Shown: positions 49,872 through 61,805 of the stretch, piece after piece
How the letters are laid out: each line of letters opens with the position of its first letter
Numbering within the stretch: position 1 is the stretch's first letter
Origin: Dryas octopetala
Lineage: Eukaryota > Streptophyta > Magnoliopsida > Rosales > Rosaceae
DNA length: 64,000 bases
NCBI GenBank assembly: GCA_963921425.1
Contig: OY992833.1
Coordinates: forward strand, 26,522,698-26,586,697
Direction of reading: 5' to 3'
Notes under the pieces: generated by a model
The model's input: only the letters and a program-made list of their open reading frames with translations
Told to the model about the DNA's origin: nothing
Database searches by the model: none
Position numbers and translations under genes: made by a program

Positions 49872-52382
49872 CTCGGTGCCTCAGTGCATGCACTTTCGCC
49901 TCCATTGATTTCTCTCTCTTTTCTCCTCTTTTAGCTTTTCTTGTTGTTTTCTTAATTTGCTTTTCACTTTTAGTCTCTCATCATCTTTAGGATCATTGTA
50001 TTGGGAAGGTAGCTTAATGCTAGGAGATTCATGTATAGCTTATAATATTATAAATAAATAAAATTGTCACTCTAGTTTGGTTAATATTGATCAACTTATG
50101 CATATACATATATATATATATACATTTGTTTCTTACCCTATATTGCATGCTGGGTAAAACATATATGTTCATTAATTTGTCCCTTGTTAATTCTCTCAAC
50201 TGTGATCTCTTGATTTTTTGAAGACTGTTCATGGTCATGCGTGGTGGGGGGGCATGAAAAATCCAAGTCAAAATGTAGGTAAGCATCCAAAAGTAGTTGT
50301 CAAACTCAAGTAGAGAGGGTAACACATCCTTTTCAATGGGGGCATAAGATAAGGTTCCTCTGTTTCTGTGTTGCTCTGTTAATCCTCTATTCCTTGGCTG
50401 ACTCTGACTAAAAGTCTAAAACCTTGAAGAAGGAAGCCCCACTCAACCCCCTTAAGGTGCATACCTTTTCGCTCTCTGGACTTTTAATATGAGTTTGGTC
50501 GATATATGCAGCATGACCTCTGTGAGTGTTCCACACGCCATGACCCCCCACCCACCTTGGACTCTTATCATAGTGGTCATCGATCCTACTACTAGTGCTC
50601 TTGTCATGGATGGCTCATTTGGTAGAGGACAAACCACATGTGGAAGAGGGAGGATTAGAATCCTATGTGACTTTGAATGGTCCTTGTTTTGCACTTTCTT
50701 AAGCTCAAGTTTTGTGGGTGACCAATAATTGCGAAACCCACTTAATCTAACATAATTTAAGTCGAATCATCATTTTGCAATAGAATATGCCAATATGGAA
50801 TGTTTATATGGAAAAAAGGTGAGAATCACATTTGTTTAGAAGCGGCAAATGTGCATGCATGATCATGATTCATGGCAAAGCATATGTTATGTTTAAAAAA
50901 TATAAATGACAATGAATGGGTGGTAAGTGGTTTACCTAATATGCAGGGTTACTTGTGTGCATTAAACAAAGCAGAGCAGTCCCTGATACAAATAGAGTTG
51001 CAACACGTCTGGCAAAGCATGCCGGGGTTCATGTAATTTTGGATTAGATTTCTTCTTATCAATTATATATGAGTATTTTGTTAAACCCCATTATTGGAGA
51101 CCACATGGGGGAGATCAACCTGGTGTGAAGGAGATCAAAATTGTATGCCAATTAATTAATCCTTACAAAATTATATACACTAAGATCAGCTTTTATATAC
51201 TTTGTCTACTTCTATTATTGAAAAACGACAAGGGAAGAAGAATATTTAATTGGTCATCGATCATGCTAGAATAAGCCAAGGGATCATCAAATGGATTGGG
51301 TAGAACGCATTTAACTGCTAAATACTACTTTAAGAAGTTGTTATTTTGAAATGTAAATATAGTAACACAAGCTGAAAAATTAGGTTAATTCTACAATTAT
51401 CCTTCAAAATTAGCTAGGTTAATCGATTCTCAACAGTTTCATCTTACCTTAAATTAATAAATGTATGCACTTATTGTAAATATCTATTTTTCAAATGGCA
51501 TATATATTTTTCATATTTTTTTAGCTATAAACCCTGGTGTCTATAAACAATATTGAACTGAAAGCTAGCTCACTCTTTTTGTGGGGCAACTTGGATGATC
51601 TGTAAGGAAGCAATCTTTTTCCTCGAAACTGACAACTTTTGTTTTATGATATATGGAGCTTAAACTGAAGTCGATCTGATTAAAATGGCATGCAAAGCTC
51701 GATCGGTGATTGGGTGGCATGTGGGGGGCCATATATTGATCATCAGTCGGCAGGTGACAGTAGGATTAATTAGTACGTACTTCACTGATGCTCAAAAAAA
51801 CTAGAAACCACTTCCTTGTGGGGGATACGCTTGAGACTTTTAGAGACTTGGGAGCCACCAAACAAAATGCGCATTAATAGTCTGCAATGGTAAACCCTCC
51901 ACCGGCAACTTTTACTGACCCCATGCTAATACAAACAAATCTGAGGTCATACTAAGAATTTGAGTCATACATACATGTTTCACAAAATATTTATTGGCTC
52001 ATAGAATATAATGGTTACAAAGGAACTTCCGTTCAACTTATATTGGAAATAAAAGAATTGTCTTGGAAAAAATAAATCTAAGATCATACCAACTCTAGAT
52101 ATCGTCACCAATCTCAAACAAATCCTTAAAATTAATGTAATTTTAAATGTACAATTAATATTGTAATAAGCAATCATGCTTTTAGATCAAAATGGATTGA
52201 CATACATTTATTAAAAAAGAAAGTATTGAAAAGTGTTGATTATGTGGCTTATTTGCTTAAGCAGGGCTTGGGTTGGATATAAGTATATAACTATATAAGA
52301 GATGGTAGGACTGGTGGAGTTACAGTTTCATTCATGTATCCAACACTTTGGAAATTGATGTTGACATAGTTATTTATTGGAT
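49872..52382. other. Intergenic, no gene recognised
   Basis: 3' flank of the SMR gene, then about 2.4 kb of AT-rich DNA. (TA)n at ~50102-50121. No RNA gene or confident ORF. Confidence 0.4.
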
Positions 52383-53170
52383 AGAGAAATTGCATCATTC
52401 TCCATTTATATTTTATTCACATTGATCCATGATTTTTTTTTTTTTTTGTTTATTGGTTTACTAACTTTGTGACATTTTTTATTGTAGTTCAAACTGTCAA
52501 ATTAACACAAACGATCATATATTTTAGTTATGTGCTGCGCACATGGGGTATTGTTGTTGTCCACTAATTTTTCACTTAGTTTTATATTAATACACTAATT
52601 TTTTCACTTAGTTTCATATTGGGAGTTAATTACACTTACACCCCTTGAGGTTTATCGTTTTTTCACATACACCTCCTGGGGTTTCAATAATTACACATAC
52701 ACCCCCTGAGGTTTCAAAACGGTTGCATATAACCCCCTATATGAGATGAAAAATGATGAAAAATTATACAAAAAAGCATGCTAAGGGGTGAAATTACCTA
52801 ATAAGATTACTCAAGGTGTAAGGTCTAACCTCAATACAAATATTTTCTTTTTTATTTATTTATTTTTTTTTCTTGTAGGGGATTATATGCAATAGTTTTG
52901 AAACTTCAAAGGATGTATGTGTAATTATTGAAACCCCAGAGGGTATATGTGAAAAGACGATAAACCTCAGGGGGTGTAAGTATAATTAACTCTTCATATT
53001 AGTCCACAACAGTGCCTCACATAACTAAATTAGAAGGCCGTTTGTGCTAATTTGACAGTTTGGACCACAATGAAATAAGTTACAAAGCTAATAGATCAAT
53101 AAGAAAAAAAAAATCATAGACCAATATAGAACTAAGTAAAAAATAAATGGACCAATGGTGCAATTTCTTC
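52383..53170. mobile_element. Mutator-like MITE (outer), interrupted by family-A MITE
   Basis: Ends AGAGAAATTGC / GCAATTTCTTC and inner arms (left segment with TTCAAACTGTCAAATTAACAC near 52490, mirrored near 53060) form long inverted repeats. Imperfect 9-bp target-site duplication TTATTGGAT / TTATTCGAT (52374-52382 and 53171-53179). The family-A MITE (52621-52992) sits inside, so the outer element is the older insertion. Confidence 0.8.
52621..52992. mobile_element. Mutator-like MITE, family A, copy 2 (nested)
   Basis: Same family as 5228-5617: shared terminal GAGTTAATTACACTTACACC, central AAAAAAGCATGCTAAGGG, and right end AGTATAATTAACTC. Target-site duplication TTCATATT (52613-52620 and 52993-53000; 8 bp clear, ninth base differs). 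Inserted within the outer MITE. Confidence 0.88.
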
Positions 53171-53394
53171 TTATTCGATACGATACAATTGAATTTGAAC
53201 TACAATTTTTACCGAGAGGTGAAAAGTCTACAAAATGAAAGCACCTAGGTACGCAGATGGCGTATGAAAGCCCAGGTAGTCATCGGCCCAATAAACAGGC
53301 CCGACCCGGATGGCCCATATTTAAGCAAATGAGCACAAAATCTATCGACTCTGTCGGTGTGCGACGACGACGCTGCAAATCCCGATAAACGGAA

Positions 53395-55552
53395 ATGAAG
53401 CAGGCAACGTGGCCCGGCCGATCGGACGGCTATCGCTTCACGGCCTTTCCGTTACGGAACATCATCAAGGCGAGAAAGCAGGACAAAGTCTACTCGTCAG
53501 AACACAGCAGTCGTATCTCCACGGGAAGAGCAACAACAAGATCACCATCATCATCTTCAACGGACGGCCATGATTTCTCGGCGCTCCCGTACGACGTGCT
53601 GACGAAGATCGCGGCGTCGTTCAGCCTGCCGAACCTCAAAGCGGCGTCGTTGGTGTGCAAGTCGTGGTGCGAGGCGCTTCGGCCGCTGAGAGAGGCCATG
53701 CTGTTTCTGAGGTGGGGAAAGCGGTTCAAGCACGGGCGGGGTGGGGTCCGGCCCAATTTGAACAAGGCTCTGGACTCGTTCCTGAAGGGTGCGGGTTGTG
53801 GGTCCACTCTGGCTATGGTGGATGCGGGGCTTATATACTGGGAGATGGGGCACAAGGACAAGGCCATCGCTTTGTATCAGAAAGCTGCAGCCCTAGGAGA
53901 CCCGACTGGCCAGTGCAATTTGGGAATTTCCTATTTGCATGGTATTATTTAATTAATTAATTATTTATTTATTTATTTATTTTTACCTTATTATTGATGT
54001 TAGACAGGAAATTGGTAGAAATTTGATTATTGTGCATTAGAATTTATGCATTTGCATATAGGAGCATGTTTCATATGGATTTATCTTCATATGCTTCTGT
54101 AGAAGTGGCTATTTGGTGAAAGGCAGAGTTGTATTTGCTTTCATAAGGAAGTTGGTTTGGTTGCATTGAGAATGCTCTACCTCATTCTTCATTTTTAAAG
54201 TATTTTTTTGGCTCATCAACTGATTATCTGTGCAGTTGAACCTCCAAATCCGAAGGAGGCTCTAAAATGGTTATATATTGCTTCTGTCGAGGGCCATGTC
54301 CGTGCTCAATTCCAACTTGCGCTTTGTCTGCATCAAGGACGTGGGGTAGATCATGACATACAAGAGGCGGTATGCCATTATATCCTAACCATTTTACTCT
54401 AATATACGTCTGAAATTTAGAGAAATATCATTAGCCCCCTAAACCTTGAACTTCTAATTTCATTAATTAACACCCTGAACTATGCATGTATTGGTGGCTG
54501 CAATTATTGTACGGATGTTTCGAAATGAGTGAGGTGTCATCAGGTTTGGGGATTTTAAAGGATCTATGAGAATTTGTCTTGTGGTTTGGCTTAGAAGCCA
54601 CGGATGGAGTTTGGGAAGGTCAGTTGAAGGGTTTACAAGACCCAGTTGACCTGGGGAAAGACATAATTTCCTCAATACAGTAATTTGAAAGGCACCTGCA
54701 AATCAGGTGTAGTCTACACAATGCATGTGTTAGTGTCTGTCACATTTGTAGGACTCACTAACAGATGGGGTTATTTGACAAAGGAGCATGGTTGAGGGAT
54801 CAGTTTAGAAGTTTGGCATCCAACTAGCCCTAAAGTTTGGGGGCTTAGTGATAAATTATATCCATAACTCCTTTCTTCATATAGACTTATAAGTATTGGC
54901 TTATTTATTAAAAAATGCAGTTGCATTTTAATTTCCTGCTATAAAGACAGCTTTTCCGTATGAGCTCAAAGTGTTCAAAGTGTTTCCTTATTCAGAACTT
55001 TTGTTGATAAGTTTTCTTTTCTTCATACAGGCTAAATGGTATTTGAAAGCTGCAGAAGGTGGTTATGTGCGTGCCATGTACAATACAGCACTCTGCTTCT
55101 CATTTGGGGAAGGTTTAGTGCACAGTCATCGCTTAGCAAGAAAGTGGATGAAGAGGGCAGCTGATCGTGGTCACAGTAAAGCTCAGTTTGAGCATGGACT
55201 CGCTCTTTTTTCTGTATGTATCATGTTTAATACTGTTCTTTGTAATTTAACTAGAGAATGGAGCAATGCATGCGACAAGATAAATATACATGAAAAAATC
55301 GTACTTTTATATTAAATATTTATTTGTTATGTTCTGTGGGAGCACATATGACTGATGAAGGTTTTGATGGTAATATATGGTCAGGAAGGAGATATGTTAA
55401 AAGCTGTAGTGTACTTGGAACTTGCTATCCGATCTGGGGAAAGAGCAGCAGCTCATATCAAGAATGTAATTCTCCAACAGCTTTCAGCAACTTCACGTGA
55501 TCATGCCATGCTTCTTGTCAACAAGTGGCATGCTTTACCTTCATCTTCCTAA
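53395..55552 (+). CDS. F-box protein with Sel1-like repeats (At1g70590-like)
   Basis: Probable SCF E3-ligase adaptor. Four exons, 53395-53941, 54236-54369, 55031-55213 and 55385-55552, in agreeing phases; 343 residues. F-box at ~61-105 (FSALPYDVLTKIAASFSLPN) would bind SKP1/ASK. Sel1-like (TPR-related) repeats follow from ~118 to 300 (e.g. KDKAIALYQKAAALGDPTGQ, KWYLKAAEGGYVRAMYNTAL, RKWMKRAADRGHSKAQFEHG), the probable substrate-binding surface. The order and the QQLSATSRDHAM ending agree with Arabidopsis At1g70590 as I remember it. Substrate unknown. Intron 1 begins with a TTTA/ATTA microsatellite (~53950-53983). The last exon is short, and its ORF extends upstream past the acceptor, so the exon 4 start rests on the SEGDMLKAV join. 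Confidence 0.9.
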
Positions 55553-57800
55553 GTTACACAACACATGGTTTATTGAACATCCCATCAGTTCCCCTCAATC
55601 CTTTGAGGCTGCCCTTTAAATAGTCTTCTTTCTGATGAGTGATGGTAGCTTTGGTTTATGTCAGATATGAAGAACATATATCTCTGGCTGTATATTTCTA
55701 CAACCATTGTGTTTTCAATTTAACAGTTCTTCTATGCACTTTTCTATAACTTTGGCCTTGATTGGTGTAGAATTAAGAATGTAGCTGAAATACCGTTTTT
55801 AATTTAGCATTAGCTCATACGTGCTACTGGACGGCAATTTCGAAATGCCGACTTAGGAAGAGCAATTTGATCAGTAAAGATCTCAAAGAGTGTCATCAGT
55901 GGAATGCCTGCATCCATAGTGGTTTTTCCAAGTCCAACATTGTTGCTCGTATAAAGTGGATTTACAATATCAATCTGATGGTTCAAGGACTTGTTGAGGG
56001 TAATCAGAAATTGCCTTGCAGTTGCAGTCTTGCAGATAGTCAGTCAATGGAGCAAATGATCAGTGAATTGGACCTGACCTAAGGTATACCCACTTACCCA
56101 GTTCACTGCTTCCTACTAGCTTGTCCATAAAAATCTCTCTGAAAATTCTACTAAGCCATTATCTGCCTTCTTTTCTGTGATTAGGCCATGTTTTGAAAAC
56201 TTGGCCAGTTCCTGGCTAATCTTGTGGTCGGCTTTTGTATTGATTTTGGAGTTCCAGGCTGAGGCAACGTTGTTGAGATATGTGTTTGTATGGAGAATAT
56301 CAATGTTATGTCAGACCAATAGTTATCTTTTGCTTTTGGTTTATGATGAATACCATTATACAAAGATGATTCGTTTTTTCAAAATTAGAAAACTAAATCT
56401 TATTTGCTTAGAGAAAGATTATTATAGCTTATTTGTATGAGTCGAGATGAGGATGGATATGCTAGAACATAGATGCATGAACATATTCATGTATGTGTAT
56501 CTGTTTCAAAGATGAAAATGTGTGAACAGGTTTTTTATAATTAAAAAATTATATGGCTGATAACAATAAAAAAACACTTCAGAAATTAAATATTAGATTT
56601 GTACAAGTGTAACAATTAATTCTTATTTTCTTTTATGATGTATAGAAGTTAAATGGAATTTTTAAATAAAAACAACGTGGGCCGTTCAATAAATGGAGAT
56701 ACGAAAAGAAGAGGCGAGGAGAAGTTTGATATTAAGGCCAACGAAACAAATACATGAGCAATGGGGCCTATACTAACTGGAATATGGATTTCACATTCAG
56801 TTGTCTCAACTGTACAGAATTAAGAATTATACACCAATTATGCAGAGAGTTGTGCGACTATCATTTCAAATAGGAAGCAAAATATAAAATAGGAACCAAA
56901 AAAAAAAAAAAAACAATTTTAATCAGTTTTATTTTCAAGCTTTCTTCATCATTTCTGTCTACATCATTTAGTTTCATTTTCAAGCTTTCATCATTTCCGT
57001 CTCATATCTCGCACAAATCAAAAGAAGAGCAACAATAGGAAAAGGAAGATACACATACAAGAATGTTAGGACACTACAGGTCTACAACTGCCTATTACTA
57101 CCCATAACGGCGGAGGGCATCCCTTAGAGAACATAATGGAGTCCCTAATGTCCTTGATAACCAAGAAGCTTAGCAGTTCTGCTTTTCCGAATCCTCCCTC
57201 ACTGGTGCATGATTCGAACAACAGACCACATCACTCAGATTCATAAGAGCTCCAACATAGACAAATGGGAAGTGTGCTCTGTTATTTTCGAATTTTGAAC
57301 ATAAATCAGCCAGTTTATCCTTGACGCATCAAACAAAACCTATTCATATTTTGGTGAATATTATTCAGGGATCATCATTAACCTCGTTGCAGGGAGAAAC
57401 TCAGAAGATAAAGAAAATATATTTTACTACCCAAATCCACAAACTAGTATACTAGAGATATCAATCCAATCACACGTTGCAAAATAATGCTGAAAAATAT
57501 AACTTCAAGAGAAAGGACAACTGAAAATGAGGGTAGAGAAATCTTTTCATATAGACAAGAAGTCCAATACTCTGTGAGAAGCTAATAAGGAATTAAACCA
57601 TCCAATCTGATCAAATATGCATCACTGCCTTTGCCAAAGAACATTAATTTGATGAACTATTGCATCTTATAAACAACTGTGTTTCTATGAGCCCTGTTTT
57701 CTTCCATTTGAAAAAGTATCAAACTGATCTACTACTGCACAGCACAATGGTATTCTTACAAAAACAATGGGGTTTTCTCTCTAGCTCACTGCATTTGTAT
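55553..57800. other. Convergent intergenic region
   Basis: 3' flanks of the F-box gene (+) and the ARO gene (-), 2.2 kb. ORFs such as 55867-56082 start without ATG and show no family. A run at ~56899-56914. Confidence 0.4.
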
Positions 57801-59681
57801 TCAAGGCACATATGTCAACCTTTGAGAATGTCCTCCAGTGTGATACAGATTGAGGTGATATATAGCCTTCGACACCAACTCTCTCAGCTCAGGATGTTGG
57901 GGGAACACGGCACGGTCTACCCCTTCAAGGGCAGTCAACACCCTAGTGGGTTCCAAAGAGTCAGTATTGCCGGCGTGTAATGCAAGGTAGCAAAGGAGAA
58001 CCAATCCATGTAACTGTGAATGCTCATTGCCTCTTAGCAGTCTCATCAATGGTGGAATAGCATCGAACTCAATTATTGTCTTTGAATGCTCCATGCAAAG
58101 AAAATTTTCTGGACAAGCAAACTTCCCTAGGGCAATTGCTGCTTCTGTTGCCAAGTCTAGATCTTTGTTGCCAAGATGAGTCACTAGGGGACCAATGACC
58201 CAGGTCTCTCTAGCAGGGAATGTCCTCGCCAATGAACCAATTGATTTTATAGCAGGAATTTGCAATGTCGGGCTATCCAACTCTTTGATCAGTCTCAAGA
58301 GCTGGTCCACAATCGCCTTGGCAGCGGGGGAATTGGTCTTAAACGCCGCTCGTCTAAGGTCAGCATTGGATTCAGCTGCAGCCGTTATCTCCATTATAGT
58401 CATCAAACAATTGAATTGCAACTCACCCTGTTCCTTCTCCACCAATTTGGCCAAACAGAGCAAACCTTTCGTCTCGGTTATCCTCCTACTATTGGAAACA
58501 CTACCTCTAGCAAGCATCCACAAAGCCTCGGCACAACTAATTTTCAGCTGAAGCTTAACATGAGGCTTCTCATTCTCCCTCTCCTTCCTATGATTACCCC
58601 CTCGACTACTCCCCTCCGTATATGAATACGTATACGAAGAACTCGAAAACGAATTCGCATAAGGACGATGACTATGACTATGACTATTACTAGTACTATC
58701 ATGATTACTGGGTTTACCTGAGCTCTTCTCCATCTCTTTATTAATCTGAAGTATAGAGTGAATGCTTTGCTTACCCAAATGAAGCTTCGTAGGATCCTCC
58801 ACAAAAGTCTCGAACGACAACAACGTCACGAGCGGTCTGATCACATTCTCTCTGGCAAAATCCTCCTGGGCAAGACTGTCATGTTGAGCCATTCTCGCCA
58901 CCAAAGTCGCCACTCTTGTTTGAACCTTCATAGGCGAGTCGCTCAGAGCCTGCACAATAATGGGTACCCCAACCTCATCGACAATAGTCCTCACTCTCTC
59001 TTGGTCACCCGCCAAATTATAAAGCGCCGTCGCCGCCGCAATTTGAGCCTCCGGCGACGAGCCCTCTTTTAAAAGCTTTAGCAACGGAGAAGCCCCACCT
59101 TCCTCGACGATAATCTTCTTGTTCCGGTCGTTGTCTTGGGCCAGCGAGGCGAGCTCGTTGGCGGCCTCGATACGATCCGGTAACTGACCCATTTGAATGG
59201 TGGCGATGAAGGACCAGACCCACGAGAGAATCGGGTCGTTGCTGGCAATCGGAGGTAGCGAGAGCACAATTCCATTGTTGCCCCCGGTGTCCGGGTCGAA
59301 TATGCTCAGCAGCCACTTCATGTCGCCAACCGAAGATTCTAGACAGTTGAAGAGTTTGCGGAAATCGGTGGCGCTCGTGATGGTGACGACGCGTCGTAGG
59401 ACGCTCTGGCGCTTGCACTTGCGGACGAGGGTTAGGGCTCGCTCCAGATTCTTGGCCACCTCGGCGACTATTCGGCGAATTGGGCGCTCGTACAGAAACG
59501 GCGTCGTGGTGGCGAACCGAACCACTGTTCGGAGCATTTGCGAGAGGCGATCCACCTGCTTGCCCACCTCGGAGCACTCGAGCTTGAACGACTCGGCCTC
59601 GTCCACCGCGGACCGGACCCGCTCCGACAGTAAAATCGGGTACGACAGTTCGTCTTCGATTCGCTTCTCTTCCGAAGCCAT
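57801..59681 (-). CDS. ARMADILLO REPEAT ONLY (ARO) protein
   Basis: Intronless gene, 626 residues from ATG 59681 (MASEEKRIEDELSYPILLSE). An N-terminal helical region (~1-150, with FATTTPFLYERPIRRIVAEV and ESSVGDMKWLLSIFD) precedes Armadillo repeats of the form GGASPLLKLLKEGSSPEAQI and VPIIVQALSDSPMKVQTRVA. A low-complexity Ser/His/Tyr-rich insert (~330-375, with SHSHSHRPY) follows, and further repeats run to near the end. There is no U-box or kinase domain, which fits the plant ARO family that controls polar growth in pollen tubes and root hairs through GTPase-linked signalling. Which of ARO1-4 it matches is not decided. GC-rich coding sequence produces several antisense shadow frames. Confidence 0.9.
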   Translation of the reverse strand: MASEEKRIEDELSYPILLSERVRSAVDEAESFKLECSEVGKQVDRLSQMLRTVVRFATTTPFLYERPIRRIVAEVAKNLERALTLVRKCKRQSVLRRVVTITSATDFRKLFNCLESSVGDMKWLLSIFDPDTGGNNGIVLSLPPIASNDPILSWVWSFIATIQMGQLPDRIEAANELASLAQDNDRNKKIIVEEGGASPLLKLLKEGSSPEAQIAAATALYNLAGDQERVRTIVDEVGVPIIVQALSDSPMKVQTRVATLVARMAQHDSLAQEDFARENVIRPLVTLLSFETFVEDPTKLHLGKQSIHSILQINKEMEKSSGKPSNHDSTSNSHSHSHRPYANSFSSSSYTYSYTEGSSRGGNHRKERENEKPHVKLQLKISCAEALWMLARGSVSNSRRITETKGLLCLAKLVEKEQGELQFNCLMTIMEITAAAESNADLRRAAFKTNSPAAKAIVDQLLRLIKELDSPTLQIPAIKSIGSLARTFPARETWVIGPLVTHLGNKDLDLATEAAIALGKFACPENFLCMEHSKTIIEFDAIPPLMRLLRGNEHSQLHGLVLLCYLALHAGNTDSLEPTRVLTALEGVDRAVFPQHPELRELVSKAIYHLNLYHTGGHSQRLTYVP

Positions 59682-59864
59682 CGCTTAGTTCACCGAGTCG
59701 ACGCCGAGTCAGCGCCTGGAGGGATTTCTTTTTCTTTTGTTTGTTTGTCTGTTTTTGTGTTGTGCTTATTCTTCTTGGCTTCTTGACAATGGCATGTTTG
59801 CGTGTGTGTATGATGTCTGCTGTGTACTGAATGGTCTGAAAACTGAGCCCAATATCAATTCTCT

Positions 59865-59897
<33 letters not shown>

Positions 59898-60231
59898 TTC
59901 TGGGGAATACGATTACTTTTCCAAAACGGCGCGTGCCGAAATTGGAAGTGACGAGTCAATTACTCTTCGTACCCGCTGTTTACGTTACCTTGTCTCCCGA
60001 TAACTTTCTAACGCCTGTTCATTTTTCACCTTTCAAGGAAGGGAGTGGGTCCACTGGAAGTGGGGAGTGTCTGATACTCGCGAAATTGGAGCGTGGATAG
60101 GGGGGTTTTTCATTAATTTAGACTCTTTTATTCTTCGAATTTTATTTCATTCTTAATTATTAGTTATTAACTTATTACCGGAAAATTCGTACATGCGCCA
60201 TAAGTAAAATATGTGATTTTTTTTTTTAAAT
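59682..60231. other. ARO promoter side
   Basis: Short divergent flank with a long T run (~59870-59895). No coding content beyond chance frames. Confidence 0.4.
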
Positions 60232-60234
60232 TAA

Positions 60235-60522
60235 GGAGTGTCTTTAATTCAGATTTTAATAACTTCTAAAATTTATAGAATCTATCAAAATTCAAAAAAA
60301 TTAGCTAAAATTTTCATAAAATTTGTTACGCCTAAAAAATACGTTCAAATCTTTCACTTAATGAAATCTATTTTTGAGGACATCTGGATTTCATTAGAAT
60401 TCATTAAAATCTAAATTTGGGACACCTTAATTTCTTTAAAATTTATTAAAATTTGAGTTGGAGACACCTAGATTTCATTGGACTTTTAAAATCCAATAAA
60501 ATCTAAGTTGAGAACATCCCTC
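60235..60522. mobile_element. Tourist-like MITE (family T), copy 2
   Basis: 288 bp, related to 26937-27195 (shared ATAAAATTTGTTACGCCTAA-like interior), flanked by TAA (60232-60234, 60523-60525). It contains an extra internal GAGTTGGAGACACC-like motif, so it may be a composite with a partially duplicated arm. Confidence 0.65.
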
Positions 60523-60590
60523 TAATTCGTCCAACTTCATGGCCAAGAAAAAAAAATGTCCAACTCATTAACATAATAAGATCAATTAAA

Positions 60591-60773
60591 CGAGAAATTA
60601 TTCTATGTAACCGATACATCGACACACGCTGTAACCAATCTAACGTGTCATAATATAGATGGATGTTATTAATACTAGATCCTATTAATATAAATATACC
60701 GTCCAATAATATCTTTACACGTTAGATTAGTTACATCACGTGACGGTGTATTGATTATGCCCAATAATTTTTC
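60591..60773. mobile_element. Short MITE with 8-bp target duplication
   Basis: 183 bp, inverted ends (left CGAGAAATTATTCTATGTAA; right reads GAAAAATTATTGGGCATAAT), inner arms paired around CTAACGTGT. Target-site duplication CAATTAAA (60583-60590 and 60774-60781). hAT-like by duplication length, but the ends are not diagnostic. Confidence 0.75.
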
Positions 60774-60781
60774 CAATTAAA

Positions 60782-61805
60782 TATATAGAAAACCCCTTAC
60801 ATACCAATTGATATAGAAAAAATTGTTTTTTTCACACTAAAAAATTAAATAGAATTTGATCATTTTTTATTTAAAAGAATCACGTTGCCAATAACCATTC
60901 GTGAATGGCACCCATTTCTCCCTTTGTTGAGAGTAATCATAAATTTAAAATTCATGGACAATAGTTGTTAAAAAAAAAATGTCAATCAGGTTATCTAATT
61001 TTAACACATTTAAACTTACAATGACCATATATTACGAATATTTTTCTAAAACACAATGCCAAAGGAAGTTTTTTTATTGATTTTTAACTAAAAAAAAAAT
61101 TTTAACTTCAAACCTCTCTAATACTACTAAGCAAGCCTTGGACTAATTCCAAGTGGTGAGGATGGATGAGAGTAAAAGTAAGAATTAGGTTAGGTCATGC
61201 CATGAAAAGGATAAAAAGGAAAAATGCTACCAAGCAATACCTAGAGGGTCATGCCAAGCGAAATTAATTGCATTAACCATTTCTTCACTTGAAACCTTCG
61301 TTTAAGAAATTAGTTTATGATGACTACACTATTGTCTTTGTCCTGAAAAGGTCTACGCGTGATCTTACAATAACCCAAATAGAGGGAAATTTTTTAACTA
61401 ACAAACCAACCAGTTTTCATGCTAATTGACAAGAGAATCACCGCCGCCATAGCGGGCGGAAAATAATACACCCTCCGAATATTACAATTCCACAAGAAGA
61501 ATAAATTTATGATGTTCAAAATGATACTCATTGCAGATATTAAAATTGAACCAAATTTGAGAAGGTTGCGTTGCCTTCTCGAAGCCAACCCCAACCTGCA
61601 TGCCAATATGCCATGGTAACGACCAGCCTCAGTTTGAGCACCTCTGTGTATTCAAAGGGTTCAACAAAGACACTTCAGCACCACACATTGTTTTATAATA
61701 AGAGTAGGTCATCTATCTCATTGTAGTACATAGACTACCTAAATAGTCATTGAATAAGGATGGGGAAAATCTAACTGAATTATTCCTCACACATCCTTCA
61801 TCCTT
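60782..61805. other. Intergenic, 3' flank of amine oxidase gene
   Basis: AT-rich, no gene recognised. A 70-codon frame at 61394-61606 (minus) has no family resemblance. Confidence 0.4.

Noticed and set aside
53490..53960. Long alternative-frame ORFs across F-box exon 1
   Set aside because: They lack domain similarity and overlap the F-box frame, which has the conserved motif and continuing exons.
57205..57245. tRNA-like GTTCGAATC on the minus strand
   Set aside because: The T-loop-like motif lacks a pairing acceptor stem, D-arm and B-box spacing. No tRNA gene supported.
57660..59688. Several plus-strand ORFs across the ARO gene (104-163 codons)
   Set aside because: They are antisense shadows of a GC-rich single-exon gene; the minus-strand frame has full armadillo repeats.
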